From NCBI RefSeq assembly GCF_900114735.1, contig NZ_FOUA01000001.1, positions 1,314,278 to 1,378,277 on the forward strand: DNA of 64,000 nt. The letters are read 5' to 3'. A program made the translations under genes and the position numbers. The notes under the pieces were generated by a model. The model saw nothing but the letters and a program-made list of their open reading frames with translations, did not search any database and was not told where the DNA came from. Below are positions 1-8,328 of the stretch, in pieces (the stretch's first letter is position 1; each line of letters opens with the position of its first letter). The stretch comes from Halopseudomonas bauzanensis. GTDB taxonomy: Bacteria > Pseudomonadota > Gammaproteobacteria > Pseudomonadales > Pseudomonadaceae.

Positions 1-544
1 TAATCCGGGTCAGTACAAAATCCCTGAACTGCCCATGGGTACGGCAATAGGCACGCACATGCCAGCGCAAGCCAGTGTTGACCAGGCTGTGCGGAACGAT
101 TTCTCGACGGGTTTCACCACTGCTGATCGAGACGTAGCTGATGCATAGAGCCTGTCCGCTATATATGGCGCGGGACACCGCAGCCAGGACATCCAGATCC
201 GGCTGATTAAGAGCGGTAGCGTTATCAACCAGTATCGTCTGGGTGCATGGCTCCAGCCCAACCCCCTGCCCCAGGCTGAGGGTTTGCAGGGTGTGTTCCC
301 TGTCGTAAGTAAACAGCGGTTTGAAACTCGCTGCTCGCCGATAAACCTTATCGCTGTGATCGTAATCCAGGTTCTGAGGTGCCAGCTGACGGTACAGCGT
401 GAAGTCACGGGTGGCGTTGGATAATGCAATGGCGAAGCGCTCTACCAGATCCTGCCGGGTGACCTGCCCACGGAAACGGGCCAGAAAATCGATCTGCCAC
501 AGACGTTCGCGCTGGTTGGGTGAAGCTTCCTGCGGGGTCGTCAT
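1..544 (-). CDS. WYL-domain transcriptional regulator, BrxR/CapW type (partial, runs off left edge)
   Basis: The minus strand is open from an ATG at 544 to the window edge (181 codons). The N-terminus (MTTPQEASPNQRERLWQIDF) is a winged-helix segment. It is followed by the family stretch DFTLYRQLAPQNLDYD (about residues 52-67) and FKPLFTYD, then a WYL-domain core with ISYVSISSGETRREIVPHSL (about residues 133-152) and RAYCRTHGQFRDFVLTRI. BrxR and CapW proteins have the order wHTH-WYL-WCX and repress BREX, CBASS and other phage-defence operons, probably until a ligand binds the WYL pocket. The C-terminus and any regulated genes lie to the left of the window. Family assignment rests on motif recognition; the defence role is inferred because the neighbouring system is not visible. 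Confidence 0.8.
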   Translation of the reverse strand, partial: MTTPQEASPNQRERLWQIDFLARFRGQVTRQDLVERFAIALSNATRDFTLYRQLAPQNLDYDHSDKVYRRAASFKPLFTYDREHTLQTLSLGQGVGLEPCTQTILVDNATALNQPDLDVLAAVSRAIYSGQALCISYVSISSGETRREIVPHSLVNTGLRWHVRAYCRTHGQFRDFVLTRI

Positions 545-1664
545 CAGCATTCAGCAAAGTCCTTGTCTGCATCGCCAGGAAAGTCATGCTAAAAATGATG
601 ATAACAGGGAGGATGATCTGGTTCTATAGCTCGCCACACTTACCTTGAGGAGCAACGAAAAGAATGAATAACAGGCCACACATGTGGCCTGCCTCCTAGT
701 ACCCGGCTATAAGAGGATCAGCGGGTATGACATTGAGGACTGCAGTGTGCGCATCCGTCAGCCCGGGAGTAGTACATTCTTGCCGCCTGAACTGCGGGGT
801 AGCAGCTGGCGTGGTAGCCAACTGACTGCCGTGACAATGGCATCCATGAGCAACCCTCCCGATGGACTTCGTGATCACCATTGGGCTGAGCAAGGGTGTT
901 AACAAAATACTGTTTCAACATAGGGATACCTCAACGTTTCTCGGTTTGAGTTGTGCGCGGGTTCTCCGCACCGTTTTCTCGGTAACGAACCTTCCAGTGA
1001 TGGAACTCCGGTGTATGGTTCGCTTGGCGTTACCGCTTTTCTTTGCAGCCATGAGCTACCTCGACTATCAAGACTGCTAGCAGCAACTGGCCGAGAGACA
1101 GATCAAACCGATGCAATACGCTTGCTTAAGCTGCGACTGCCACGATATAGTCCCAAGCCCAGCTTCTGCCTAGCAGTCGTTGGGGTTAGTCCTCTGGCCT
1201 TGGTTTTCGACGACGCAAGCCAGACAGACCGTGGAGCTCCGACCTCTCAAAGAGGGATCGGAGCTTTTTTATGGGCGTTTTTTACCCATGGCTGGATTTA
1301 TAGACAGTCATTTCAAAGAAGTCAAGCGCGAGACACCACATACTGGGTTAGCCTTACCTTGCAAGCGCTACATATAGTGTCCGCACCATTTCAGATTATG
1401 ATTGGGAGAGCGTGAAACCAGCACCGCGCGCGAGCATCATTCTTGTTGGAGGAACTCCAAGACGGCGCAGGTGGGCCACAACTGCTGAAAATGAGCGTCA
1501 GCATCACTGGAATACGCCCTTAGCCTCAGCTAGCGGCAAACGCCAGCGCCCATCACCATAAGACCTGGTAGCGGCCTTGCAAGGATAGCTGGCACGATAT
1601 AGCTAGTCCGGCTGTTGAACATAACCAGGCTACTCAAGCTATCCAGTGCTATCTCATTCCGCTA
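545..1664. other. Long stretch with no supportable gene
   Basis: About 1.1 kb separates the WYL regulator from the Gp2-like gene. Short open frames exist on both strands (longest about 154 codons at 951-1415), but none has a convincing ribosome-binding site or recognisable motif. The stretch has a small hairpin with 8-bp arms at 673-690 and a terminator-like hairpin at 1236-1270. It looks like decayed or regulatory DNA at the edge of a mobile element. Confidence 0.5.
1236..1270 (+). terminator. Rho-independent terminator-like hairpin
   Basis: GCTCCGA at 1236-1242 pairs with TCGGAGC at 1258-1264, with further inner pairing (CTCT with AGAG), and six T follow at 1265-1270. This is a textbook intrinsic terminator on the plus strand. 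No plus-strand gene is recognisable immediately upstream, so the transcript it ends is unknown. Confidence 0.65.
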
Positions 1665-2330
1665 TTATTTCCTACTTCCCCCCATCCCATGATGCTGCTG
1701 CCCATAGTGCTTAGTAGCTGACTTGCAGAGATAACTGGCTCTATGAAACAAGCTTGATAAAGTCCTAGTAAAATCGTCCGCATTGCTCCTAAGGCGCCAT
1801 GTCGCATTTGCAGGAAACTCTACCAAGCCCGACACATCCTGAAGTTCCAGCCCCAACGCGCTTGCCCACGCCTCATCCAAACGCCTGACCATATTAACCC
1901 TATCAGATCCAAGGCGACCAACAGTATAATAGGCATCCATGTTGAGCAAAATTAAAACATGATAGTGCTGAACGTTTCCGGTAGACATCTCTCTAACCCA
2001 AAAGTATCTGACTTTTGTGTCATGCGCATAAGTTGCAGCAACCCTTGCTCTATGCCGGTCACTTTCTATCTTTGCCTTAAATGACTCGAAGAAACGACTG
2101 ATAACTTTATTAGTATTAAAATCATCAACAAGCCCCAGCCTAGTGGGAATACGAAGATCTACTCTGAATGCTAGAACTCTTGGATAATCAGCCAATGCTG
2201 AATTAATCACCCGCCGAAGTCTTTCGAGATACTCCAAAATGAATGGACCTTTATCAACCATTACTGGAAGACCATAAAAACTATCAACATTAGCAACAGT
2301 CAGATTTCTATTCACCAATGAATCAACCAT
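1665..2330 (-). CDS. Inovirus Gp2 / YagK-YfjJ family protein
   Basis: A 221-residue protein resembling the inovirus Gp2-type domain (formerly DUF3296, YagK_YfjJ_C) found in filamentous phages and in satellite-type prophages such as E. coli CP4-6 and CP4-57. The strand with two histidines, VQHYHVLILLN (about residues 120-130), resembles the HUH-type strand of rolling-circle replication proteins. The N-terminal half is rich in basic residues and the C-terminal part contains FHRASYLCKSATKHYG. A replication or regulatory role in a small element is inferred from family context only. The gene is visibly more AT-rich than the rest of the window, which fits recent transfer. An AlpA-type regulator lies upstream in the same orientation, a pairing typical of satellite prophages. 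The start at 2330 follows a weak GGTGA. Confidence 0.75.
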   Translation of the reverse strand: MVDSLVNRNLTVANVDSFYGLPVMVDKGPFILEYLERLRRVINSALADYPRVLAFRVDLRIPTRLGLVDDFNTNKVISRFFESFKAKIESDRHRARVAATYAHDTKVRYFWVREMSTGNVQHYHVLILLNMDAYYTVGRLGSDRVNMVRRLDEAWASALGLELQDVSGLVEFPANATWRLRSNADDFTRTLSSLFHRASYLCKSATKHYGQQHHGMGGSRK

Positions 2331-2493
2331 GCATCACCCATACTTTCAATACCACTACTTGATTACCCATAAAGCATATTACCCACACCGAAGAACACAC
2401 TTCATAATTGCGCCAGCAACTACTGAGCCGCACGAGAAAAAAGATCAATATTTCACTCCTGAAAAATAATCAACAAATATAAAACTGACAGAC

Positions 2494-2673
2494 TCATCCT
2501 CTTTTGGAAATCAACATTTCAATCCAATCGTCTACCTCACTTTCAACCCATCCCACGCTGCCTTCCCCTAACTGAACAGAAACCGGAAAGCGTTTCTCAG
2601 CCATGTATTTGTACACAGTGGAACGTGCAAGCCCGGTTTTATGCATTACCTCTTTAAGACGAATTATTCGCAT
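2494..2673 (-). CDS. AlpA family phage regulatory protein (59 aa)
   Basis: This small gene starts with ATG at 2673 and ends with TGA at 2494-2496. The product begins MRIIRLKEVMHKTGLARSTV, the usual AlpA/MerR-like helix-turn-helix (recognition helix around LARSTVYKYM, residues 15-24). It continues with KRFPVSVQLG and ends with VGWVESEVDDWIEM, the hallmark tail in which a Trp precedes the SEVDDWI helix. AlpA proteins activate excision or early genes in P4-like and CP4-57-like elements. The gene precedes the Gp2-like gene on the same strand with a gap of about 160 bp. This is a confident family match; the regulated promoter is not known. Confidence 0.9.
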   Translation of the reverse strand: MRIIRLKEVMHKTGLARSTVYKYMAEKRFPVSVQLGEGSVGWVESEVDDWIEMLISKRG

Positions 2674-2850
2674 GAAGACGACCTCTGGTATTGGTTCAGA
2701 GGATTCGGGACATGGGTATATTTTTCCGAGGCTTTCTGCCCCGCGTGTGAGATAGCCGCAGGCGTGCTGGTAACCAGCGCTTAGCTAGCAAAAAATGGCC
2801 GGCTCAATGCTTGATAATGCCAATAGAAAATGCGATAAACGGGGGGGGCG

Positions 2851-2912
2851 TGTTACGAGTAACGAAACATGTAACGTTACCTAATAACGCGACAGGTAAC
2901 GTTACTGTGTAA
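2851..2912. promoter_or_regulatory. Repeated GTAAC/GTTAC palindromes, candidate operator array
   Basis: The perfect palindrome GTAACGTTAC occurs at 2871-2880 and again at 2896-2905, 25 bp apart. A related inverted repeat GTTAC-GA-GTAAC lies at 2852-2863 and a further GTAAC half-site at 2910-2914. The array sits immediately upstream of the gene starting at 2937 and in the space between it and the divergent alpA. Spacing and symmetry suggest binding by a dimeric regulator, perhaps the product of the adjacent gene, which carries a ribbon-helix-helix-like segment. Confidence 0.6.
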
Positions 2913-2936
2913 CGGAAAATTTACTGCAATTCACGG

Positions 2937-3692
2937 GTGGGCTTGGTGAAAAACTTCGTTAACAAAACTTTATTCGAGTGGATTTATAAGCTTTCGGAAA
3001 AAGATCAGGAATGGGCCCTTAAATACCTATCGGACAAAGGATTAAAGCTAGGAATAGAATCACCAATAATGCCAATATTAGTTCCCGACACTGCAGAAAA
3101 CAGAGAACTTAATATTAAGCTAAAGAACGCTTTCAGACAGCGCAAAATAAGAGAGCGAAGAACAGGAAAGAAAGCGTACAGCATTGTGCTTTCAAACACA
3201 GCAATAAAAACCTTGAATAAATTATCTAACCAAATGGCAAGTTCTAGAACAGATTTTCTCGAAAATCTGTTAAGCAAAGAAAAAGAGCTTATCTCACGAG
3301 AATACGAAATCAAAAAGCAGGAGAAGATACGGGAGGATTTGGAAGACAGGATCCAGATCAATAATATATTAGAAAAAGAACTTTCGTTTGCATTAACACG
3401 CCTGGCAATTCATCAACTGCACGAGCAGAGCCCAGCAAGCCAACATGTTCCTCTGGCCGACAAAAAAGACGACATAGAAGTCAAATTTAAAGAATTATGG
3501 GAAGAATCAAAAAACAACATGAAATTATTGGGACCAGCAATAAAGCCATATCACGCACTCTTTGATTCAGCTTGGAGCAAGCTAATTAACCTGCAGCCAG
3601 AAAGCAACCCCCAAAACAATACGAATAACGACAGCAACACCCCGAGCGGAGTAGCGGATTATATATACTTCAATCTTGATGACCAACCTTGA
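2937..3692 (+). CDS. Hypothetical protein with ribbon-helix-helix-like segment and coiled coil
   Basis: A 251-residue protein of unknown family, read from a GTG (an in-frame GTG nine bases later is an alternative start; no clear ribosome-binding site decides). Residues about 78-115 (KKAYSIVLSNTAIKTLNKLS, then ASSRTDFLENLL) have the pattern of an Arc/MetJ ribbon-helix-helix unit: a short beta strand, helix A, then helix B beginning SSRTDFLE. Residues about 115-150 are highly charged and probably coiled-coil. The C-terminus is Asn/Ser-rich. Codon use is AT-rich compared with the flanking genome, like the Gp2 gene, so it belongs to the same foreign segment. The GTAACGTTAC repeats upstream make an autoregulated DNA-binding or partition-like role plausible, but no function is established. 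Confidence 0.7.
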   Translation: MGLVKNFVNKTLFEWIYKLSEKDQEWALKYLSDKGLKLGIESPIMPILVPDTAENRELNIKLKNAFRQRKIRERRTGKKAYSIVLSNTAIKTLNKLSNQMASSRTDFLENLLSKEKELISREYEIKKQEKIREDLEDRIQINNILEKELSFALTRLAIHQLHEQSPASQHVPLADKKDDIEVKFKELWEESKNNMKLLGPAIKPYHALFDSAWSKLINLQPESNPQNNTNNDSNTPSGVADYIYFNLDDQP

Positions 3693-4470
3693 ATCCGGAC
3701 CACCTTTAATGAACAAGAAAGCTTAGCGACGAGCTTAATAAGGATTCATCCTATTCCACTCTTCTTGTCATCGATACAAAGGTGGGCTATATAGCCGATG
3801 CGACTGAAGACATCAATCTTCAGCTATTTAAGACACCAAGGATCTGCTAATAACACCTTGACGAGGCTGATCTGCTTCGTGCTGCGTAATACACTGCCAG
3901 CCGGGGTAGCACTGTTAGCTACAAAGGTGCGATGAACCAGCTCGCGCCCCTAAGCGCAGATCGTTTTCTCAGGCCTTTGTAAGTGAAGCGCTCCCCAAGG
4001 CTAAAGAGCCGAAATACGAGAGCGAGCTTACCGTCCCGTACTGCCCGGTGTGCCAGAGAAAACGACCTTAGTCGGATGATGCGGATACAACCGGTAGATG
4101 ACCTTAACTGACTTAGCTCACCAAAAAGTACACCAAAACAAAATTGAACCGACATCTTCACTTTTAAATCAATATGTTAGGAGTCCTGTTCAGAGTACCC
4201 CGGCACCAAATTAGAAAGACCTAAGGCCCTGATTATCCTAGTGATTTTCGGGGCTTTTTGGTTTCCGGGGTATGCGAGTGCCCCCAAAGTGTCACACCTT
4301 AAAATGCAGCTAAATCAGGCACACTTGATAACCTCAGACCAATAAGATAAATTCTGATCGCTGCTTACCTATGCGGAGGCAGTGTTTGGCCAGCTTTCTA
4401 AATGGGGCTGGTACCGCATCGCTCAATCAATTTGGCCGACGGATCCCCTTAAAATTTTGAGGAGGCCGTT
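3693..4470. other. Intergenic stretch with coding relic and terminator
   Basis: No intact gene is supported over about 780 bp. A plus-strand open frame at about 3917-4069 encodes a plausible protein C-terminus ending YCPVCQRKRP, a CxxC knuckle, but has no good start and is probably a remnant. A terminator-like hairpin follows at 4226-4259. The sequence near 4185-4212 (ending CCCCGGCACCA) superficially resembles a tRNA 3' end, but the T-arm consensus is absent. Confidence 0.4.
4226..4259 (+). terminator. Rho-independent terminator-like hairpin
   Basis: GCCCTGA (4226-4232) pairs with TCGGGGC (4248-4254) through one G-T wobble, with five T at 4255-4259. No intact plus-strand gene directly precedes it. 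Confidence 0.5.
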
Positions 4471-4860
4471 ATGGCTAACCAAATAACCAAACACCGTAAA
4501 GCTGCTTTCGATCGTCAAAACGGGCGCTGTTGCTACTGTGGCTTTCTGATGTGGCAGGACGCTGCCGAGCCCTTCGCAAAATCACACCGAATTTCCGTGG
4601 CACAAGCCAGGCCCTTCCAATGTACCGCCGAGCACCTAAAAGCTCGCCAAGATGGCGGCAGTGACGGACCGCGGAATATCGCAGCAGCCTGCATTCGATG
4701 CAACAGGACCAGGCACAAGGGGAAAAAAACACCGGAGCCCATGCAGTACCAGGAACTGGTACAGAAGCGATTGGACAGAGGTGGCTGGGTATCGCTGCCA
4801 GCGAAAACCACTTTGAAAAGATCAAATCCGCCTGATCTGGCTAGATTATTCGAGCTATAG
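4471..4860 (+). CDS. HNH endonuclease
   Basis: A 129-residue protein with a clear HNH fold. A zinc knuckle CCYCG lies near residues 20-24; the motif block is TAEHLKARQDGGSD (about residues 50-63), then NIAAACIRCNRTRH (about residues 68-81), giving the H, N and H catalytic set plus the second CxxC. It is preceded by a strong ribosome-binding site, GAGGAGG, six bases before the ATG. Small HNH proteins of this kind are common as solitary nucleases in prophages and islands; target and role are unknown. The 3' end overlaps the end of the convergent integrase remnant by 20 bp. Confidence 0.85.
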   Translation: MANQITKHRKAAFDRQNGRCCYCGFLMWQDAAEPFAKSHRISVAQARPFQCTAEHLKARQDGGSDGPRNIAAACIRCNRTRHKGKKTPEPMQYQELVQKRLDRGGWVSLPAKTTLKRSNPPDLARLFEL

Positions 4861-5195
4861 GAGCAAACCTGATCGCATCCTTTAGGTGATCAGGCGCCAA
4901 ATGAGCATAACGCATAGTCATAGCAAGGCTGGAATGGCCAAGGATTTTCTGCAGCGTGAGGATGTTGCCGCCCTTTTGGATAAAATGACTAGCGAAGCTA
5001 TGACGTAGAGCATGGCTAGCCTGCCCTTTGGGAAGGTTGATGCCTGATCGAGTGAGCGCACGCCTGAATGAAGTGATTGCCCCTGTGAACGGACCATGAC
5101 GCTTCCAGTGGTTACGCAAGAAGGATTCCAGCTCAGGCGATATAGGAACCGTGCGGGCTTTGCTGGATTTGGTATTGGTAAAGGTGACCGAGAGC
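4841..5195 (-). pseudogene. Tyrosine recombinase (phage integrase), C-terminal fragment
   Basis: The minus strand encodes the catalytic C-terminus of a tyrosine integrase: TKSSKARTVPIS (the beta-hairpin Lys region), ASHALRHSFASHFIQKGG (box II, H-x-x-R), ILGHSSLAMTMRYAHLAP (the second His region and the catalytic Tyr). It ends at 4841. The N-terminal domain and first catalytic Arg are missing: upstream of about 5195 the sequence changes to the antisense of an ICE relaxase remnant. The open frame continues through that junction to 5389, but residues there are not integrase. The gene is therefore truncated and presumably inactive. Confidence 0.85.
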
Positions 5196-5572
5196 ATTTC
5201 ATGACGTGGCTGCAACAGGGAGTCGCCGCGCGGCGACTCATCATCAACGACGCCAAGGCGCTCGTGCATACGGTGAGCGACACCGCCTACCTGGTCAGTC
5301 CCAGCGTGTTCCAGCGCTATGCGTAGGAACATCCCCAGGTGGATGCGCTGGTCAGGCAGGACAAGCAACCGGATTGGCAGTGGGTGCAAAAGCGCTTTTA
5401 GAAACTGCAGCTATACCGCAAGCACCCAAATGGCCTGAACATTTGGACCTGTGAAGTCACGGGCCCGAGGAAGTCCCGCCGACTGCATGGCTACCTCCTC
5501 GAAAATGGGTCCTTGGTATTCGCCGAAATACCGCCCAACAATCCCTATCTTGCTCTGACTCAGGAAGGATGA
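5190..5572 (+). pseudogene. ICE relaxase (TraI/MobH, DUF1528-type) C-terminal remnant with two stop codons
   Basis: Read in one frame from 5201, the plus strand gives WLQQGVAARRLIINDAKALV, then TAYLVSPSVFQRYA, EHPQVDALVRQ, WQWVQKRF, LNIWTCEVTGPRKSRRLHGY and AEIPPNNPYLAL, ending at TGA 5570-5572. This matches the C-terminus of the relaxases of PAGI-2/ICEclc-type integrative conjugative elements. Two in-frame TAG codons interrupt it, at 5324-5326 (where Gln is expected in RYAQEHPQ) and 5399-5401 (where Glu is expected in RFEKLQL). Frame is kept throughout, so decay is by point mutation. The N-terminal part is absent, cut at the junction with the integrase fragment. Confidence 0.8.
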
Positions 5573-5651
5573 CGCGACTCGGGCAGCGACCGTCACCACC
5601 GTGTGGCGACGATCAATGCCCCGCGAAGCTGGCAACATTTGGCGAACTAAG

Positions 5652-8303
5652 CTACTCGGCCCGCGCCAACTCCCGTGCAAGGAACGGAGCGGTTCGGCTG
5701 CCAGACTTTCGGGCCACCTGCTGAGGGGAACCCGCCACCACGATGCTGCCGCCGGCAGCGCCCGCGCCTGGCCCTACGTCGATCACCCAGTCGGCTTGGG
5801 CCACCGCACGCATGTCGTGCTCGATCATCACTACGGTATTACCGGCATCGACCAGGCGCTGCAACTGCACCAGCAGCCGGTCGGCATCCGACGCGTGCAG
5901 CCCGGTGGTCGGCTCGTCGAGCACGTACAGGCTTCGGCCGCGCTGGCTGCGCTGAAGCTCGGTCGCCAGCTTGATGCGCTGCGCCTCGCCACCGGAAAGC
6001 TCAGTGGCCGGTTGCCCCAGGCGCAGATAGCCCAGTCCGATGTCGCGCAGCAGTTGCAGGGGCCTTGCCACCGCGTCTTCACCCGCGAAGAATTCGCTGG
6101 CCTCGTCCACGGTCATCTGCAGCACCTCGGCGATGTTGCGCCCGTTCCACTGCACCTTCAGCGTGGCCTCGTTGTAGCGCGCGCCATGGCAGGTCGGGCA
6201 CGGCGCGTACACGCTAGGCATGAACAGCAGTTCCACGCTAACGAAACCTTCGCCCTCGCAAGTCTCGCAGCGCCCCTTGGCGACGTTGAACGAGAACCGT
6301 CCGGCATCATAGCGGCGGCGTCGAGCATCGGGCGTGGCGGCGAACAGCTTGCGCACATGGTCGAACAGACCCGTGTAGGTAGCCAGGTTCGACCGCGGCG
6401 TGCGCCCGATCGGCTTCTGGTCCACCTGCACCAGGCGCTGTATGGCGTCCACGTCGCCCGCCAGATGGCCGCCGGTCGCTTCGACCACTGCCGGCCCTTC
6501 GCTGGTGGCGCTTTCGGCGGCATCGTCTTCAGGCTCGTGGCCCAGGTGCAGCAGCACCAATTCCGGCAGGGCCTGCGCGATGAGGCTGGATTTGCCGGAG
6601 CCAGAGATGCCGGTAACGGCTGTCAGCACGCCCAGCGGAATGCGCGCATCCACGCCATGCAGGTTATGGCGGTGGATGCCCTGCAGCTCCAACCAGCCGG
6701 TCGCTTCGCGTGCTCGGCTTCCGGGTGCGGGAATTTCGTCAAACAGGTAACGTGCAGTACGCGATTCGGCAATCTTGCGCAGGCCATCCGGCTCGCCGCT
6801 GTAGAGCACGCGGCCGCCACGCTCCCCGGCCTCCGGCCCGACATCCACGAGCCATTGCGCGCGGCGCATCAGGTCCAGGTCGTGCTCCACCACAAACACC
6901 GAGTTGCCCGCGTCGCGCAGCCGGTCGAGTGCATCGTACAGGGCCTGGCTGTCGGAGGGATGCAGGCCCGCCGAGGGTTCGTCAAGTACGTACACGACGC
7001 CGAACAGCAGGGAACTTAATTGCGTGGCCAACCGCAAGCGTTGCAACTCGCCGGCCGAAAGCGTCGGCGTGGCCCGGTCCAGCGTCAGGTAGCCCAGGCC
7101 TAGCTCGCGCAGTTGGCGCAGGCGCGCCATCACGCCTCCAGCCAGGCGCTGTGCGGCGAGGCGCTTTTCTTCCGACAGCGCGGAGGTACGGCGCACGTCG
7201 GGCGATACCGCATGGACCGCATGGCCGGTGGCAGCGCGTTCGGCACGCTCGCGCCGGGTCGCTTCCTTGTCCGTAGCCGCACCCGCTGCATGGGCGCGGA
7301 AATCGCCCTGTGCGATGGGTTCGAGCAATGCCGCCAAGTGGTCCAGCGGCATCTGCATAAACGCGCCGATGTCCACCCCAGCGAAGGTGACCGACAGCGC
7401 TTCGGGCTTGAGCCTCTTGCCGTGGCAGGTGGGGCACGGCTTGCCCTCCATGAACCGGGATACGCGCTTTCTCATCAGCGCGCTCTGGGTATTGGCGAAG
7501 GTGTGCAACACATACCGCCGGGCGCCGGTGAAGGTGCCCATGTAGCTCGGCTCCATCTTGCGTTTGAGCGCGGTACGGGTTTCGGCAGGCGTGAAACCGG
7601 CGTACACCGGCACCGTTGGTGTTTCCTCGGTGAACAGAATCCAGTCGCGATCCTTTTTCGGCAGGTCCTTCCACGGCCGGTCAACGTCGTAGCCCATGCT
7701 GACCAGGATGTCGCGCAGGTTCTGGCCCTGCCAGGCGGGTGGCCAGGAAGCAATCGCCCGCTCACGGATGCTCAGGGAGGGGTCGGGCACCATGATCGCC
7801 TCGGACACCTCGTACACATGACCCAAGCCGTGGCAGGTCGGGCACGCCCCCTGCGGCGTGTTCGGCGAAAAATCCTCGGCGTACAGCATCGGCTGATTGG
7901 CGGGATAGGCGCCGGCGCGCGAATACATCATCCGCACCAGGCTGGACAGGGTGGTCACACTGCCCACGGAGGAACGCGCATTGCTGGACCCCCGCTGCTG
8001 CTGCAGCGCCACCGCTGGTGGCAGGCCGTCGATCGCATCTACGTCCGGCACGCCCGCCTGGTCGATCAGGCGCCGTGCATAGGGGGCCACCGACTCAAAG
8101 TAGCGTCGCTGCGCCTCGGCATAGATGGTGCCGAAGGCCAGCGAGGACTTCCCGGAGCCGGAGACACCCGAGAACACCACCAGCGCATTCCGCGGGATAG
8201 AGACGTCCACCTCTTTGAGGTTGTTCTCACGCGCGCCACGCACCTGCACGAGGCCGCTGGCCGCAGCGGTACAAGAGGATTCACCGAAAGAATTGCTTGG
8301 CAT
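5652..8303 (-). CDS. UvrA-family ABC ATPase (excinuclease subunit A paralogue)
   Basis: An 883-residue double ABC ATPase of the UvrA superfamily, shorter than housekeeping UvrA (about 940 residues). It has two Walker A motifs (GVSGSGKSS near residue 50, GISGSGKSS in the second half), zinc-knuckle pairs CPTCHGLGH and CPTCHGKRL in the first half and CETCEGEG and CPTCHGAR in the second, signature regions LSAGELQRLRLA and LSGGEAQRIKLA, and Walker B YVLDEPSAGLH and YVLDEPTTGLH. Such UvrA2-like paralogues act in tolerance to DNA-damaging compounds or antibiotics; the substrate here is unknown. The start at 8303 is chosen because ACAGGATAAG precedes it and nhaA ends just upstream. The first 15 codons are repeated exactly at 22530-22577. 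It lies 25 bp after nhaA and is probably co-transcribed with it. Confidence 0.9.
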   Translation of the reverse strand: MPSNSFGESSCTAAASGLVQVRGARENNLKEVDVSIPRNALVVFSGVSGSGKSSLAFGTIYAEAQRRYFESVAPYARRLIDQAGVPDVDAIDGLPPAVALQQQRGSSNARSSVGSVTTLSSLVRMMYSRAGAYPANQPMLYAEDFSPNTPQGACPTCHGLGHVYEVSEAIMVPDPSLSIRERAIASWPPAWQGQNLRDILVSMGYDVDRPWKDLPKKDRDWILFTEETPTVPVYAGFTPAETRTALKRKMEPSYMGTFTGARRYVLHTFANTQSALMRKRVSRFMEGKPCPTCHGKRLKPEALSVTFAGVDIGAFMQMPLDHLAALLEPIAQGDFRAHAAGAATDKEATRRERAERAATGHAVHAVSPDVRRTSALSEEKRLAAQRLAGGVMARLRQLRELGLGYLTLDRATPTLSAGELQRLRLATQLSSLLFGVVYVLDEPSAGLHPSDSQALYDALDRLRDAGNSVFVVEHDLDLMRRAQWLVDVGPEAGERGGRVLYSGEPDGLRKIAESRTARYLFDEIPAPGSRAREATGWLELQGIHRHNLHGVDARIPLGVLTAVTGISGSGKSSLIAQALPELVLLHLGHEPEDDAAESATSEGPAVVEATGGHLAGDVDAIQRLVQVDQKPIGRTPRSNLATYTGLFDHVRKLFAATPDARRRRYDAGRFSFNVAKGRCETCEGEGFVSVELLFMPSVYAPCPTCHGARYNEATLKVQWNGRNIAEVLQMTVDEASEFFAGEDAVARPLQLLRDIGLGYLRLGQPATELSGGEAQRIKLATELQRSQRGRSLYVLDEPTTGLHASDADRLLVQLQRLVDAGNTVVMIEHDMRAVAQADWVIDVGPGAGAAGGSIVVAGSPQQVARKSGSRTAPFLARELARAE

Positions 8304-8306
8304 GTT
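8259..8306. repeat. 48-bp perfect direct repeat, copy A (uvrA start)
   Basis: This block covers the uvrA start codon and first 15 codons and is identical to 22530-22577. Sequence on both sides of the two copies differs. A shorter related block (18 identical bases plus similar flank) covers the nhaA start near 10166-10200. Confidence 0.9.
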
Positions 8307-8328
8307 CTTATCCTGTAGTTCGCCCCAC

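Noticed and set aside
664-699. An 11-codon leader peptide with upstream AGGAG
   Set aside because: The ATG is 12 or more bases from AGGAG, the peptide overlaps a hairpin, and there is no downstream gene on that strand to regulate.
951-1415. Plus-strand open frame of 154 codons in the left gap
   Set aside because: No ribosome-binding site or motif was seen, and a strong terminator-like hairpin lies inside it at 1236-1270.
4185-4212. tRNA-like 3' end (CCCCGGCACCA) as a possible attachment site
   Set aside because: The T-arm consensus is missing and no cloverleaf can be drawn; no matching direct repeat was found near the integrase remnants.
5601-8318. Two long plus-strand open frames opposite uvrA
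   Set aside because: They mirror uvrA codons; the minus strand encodes complete ABC motifs, so these are shadows.
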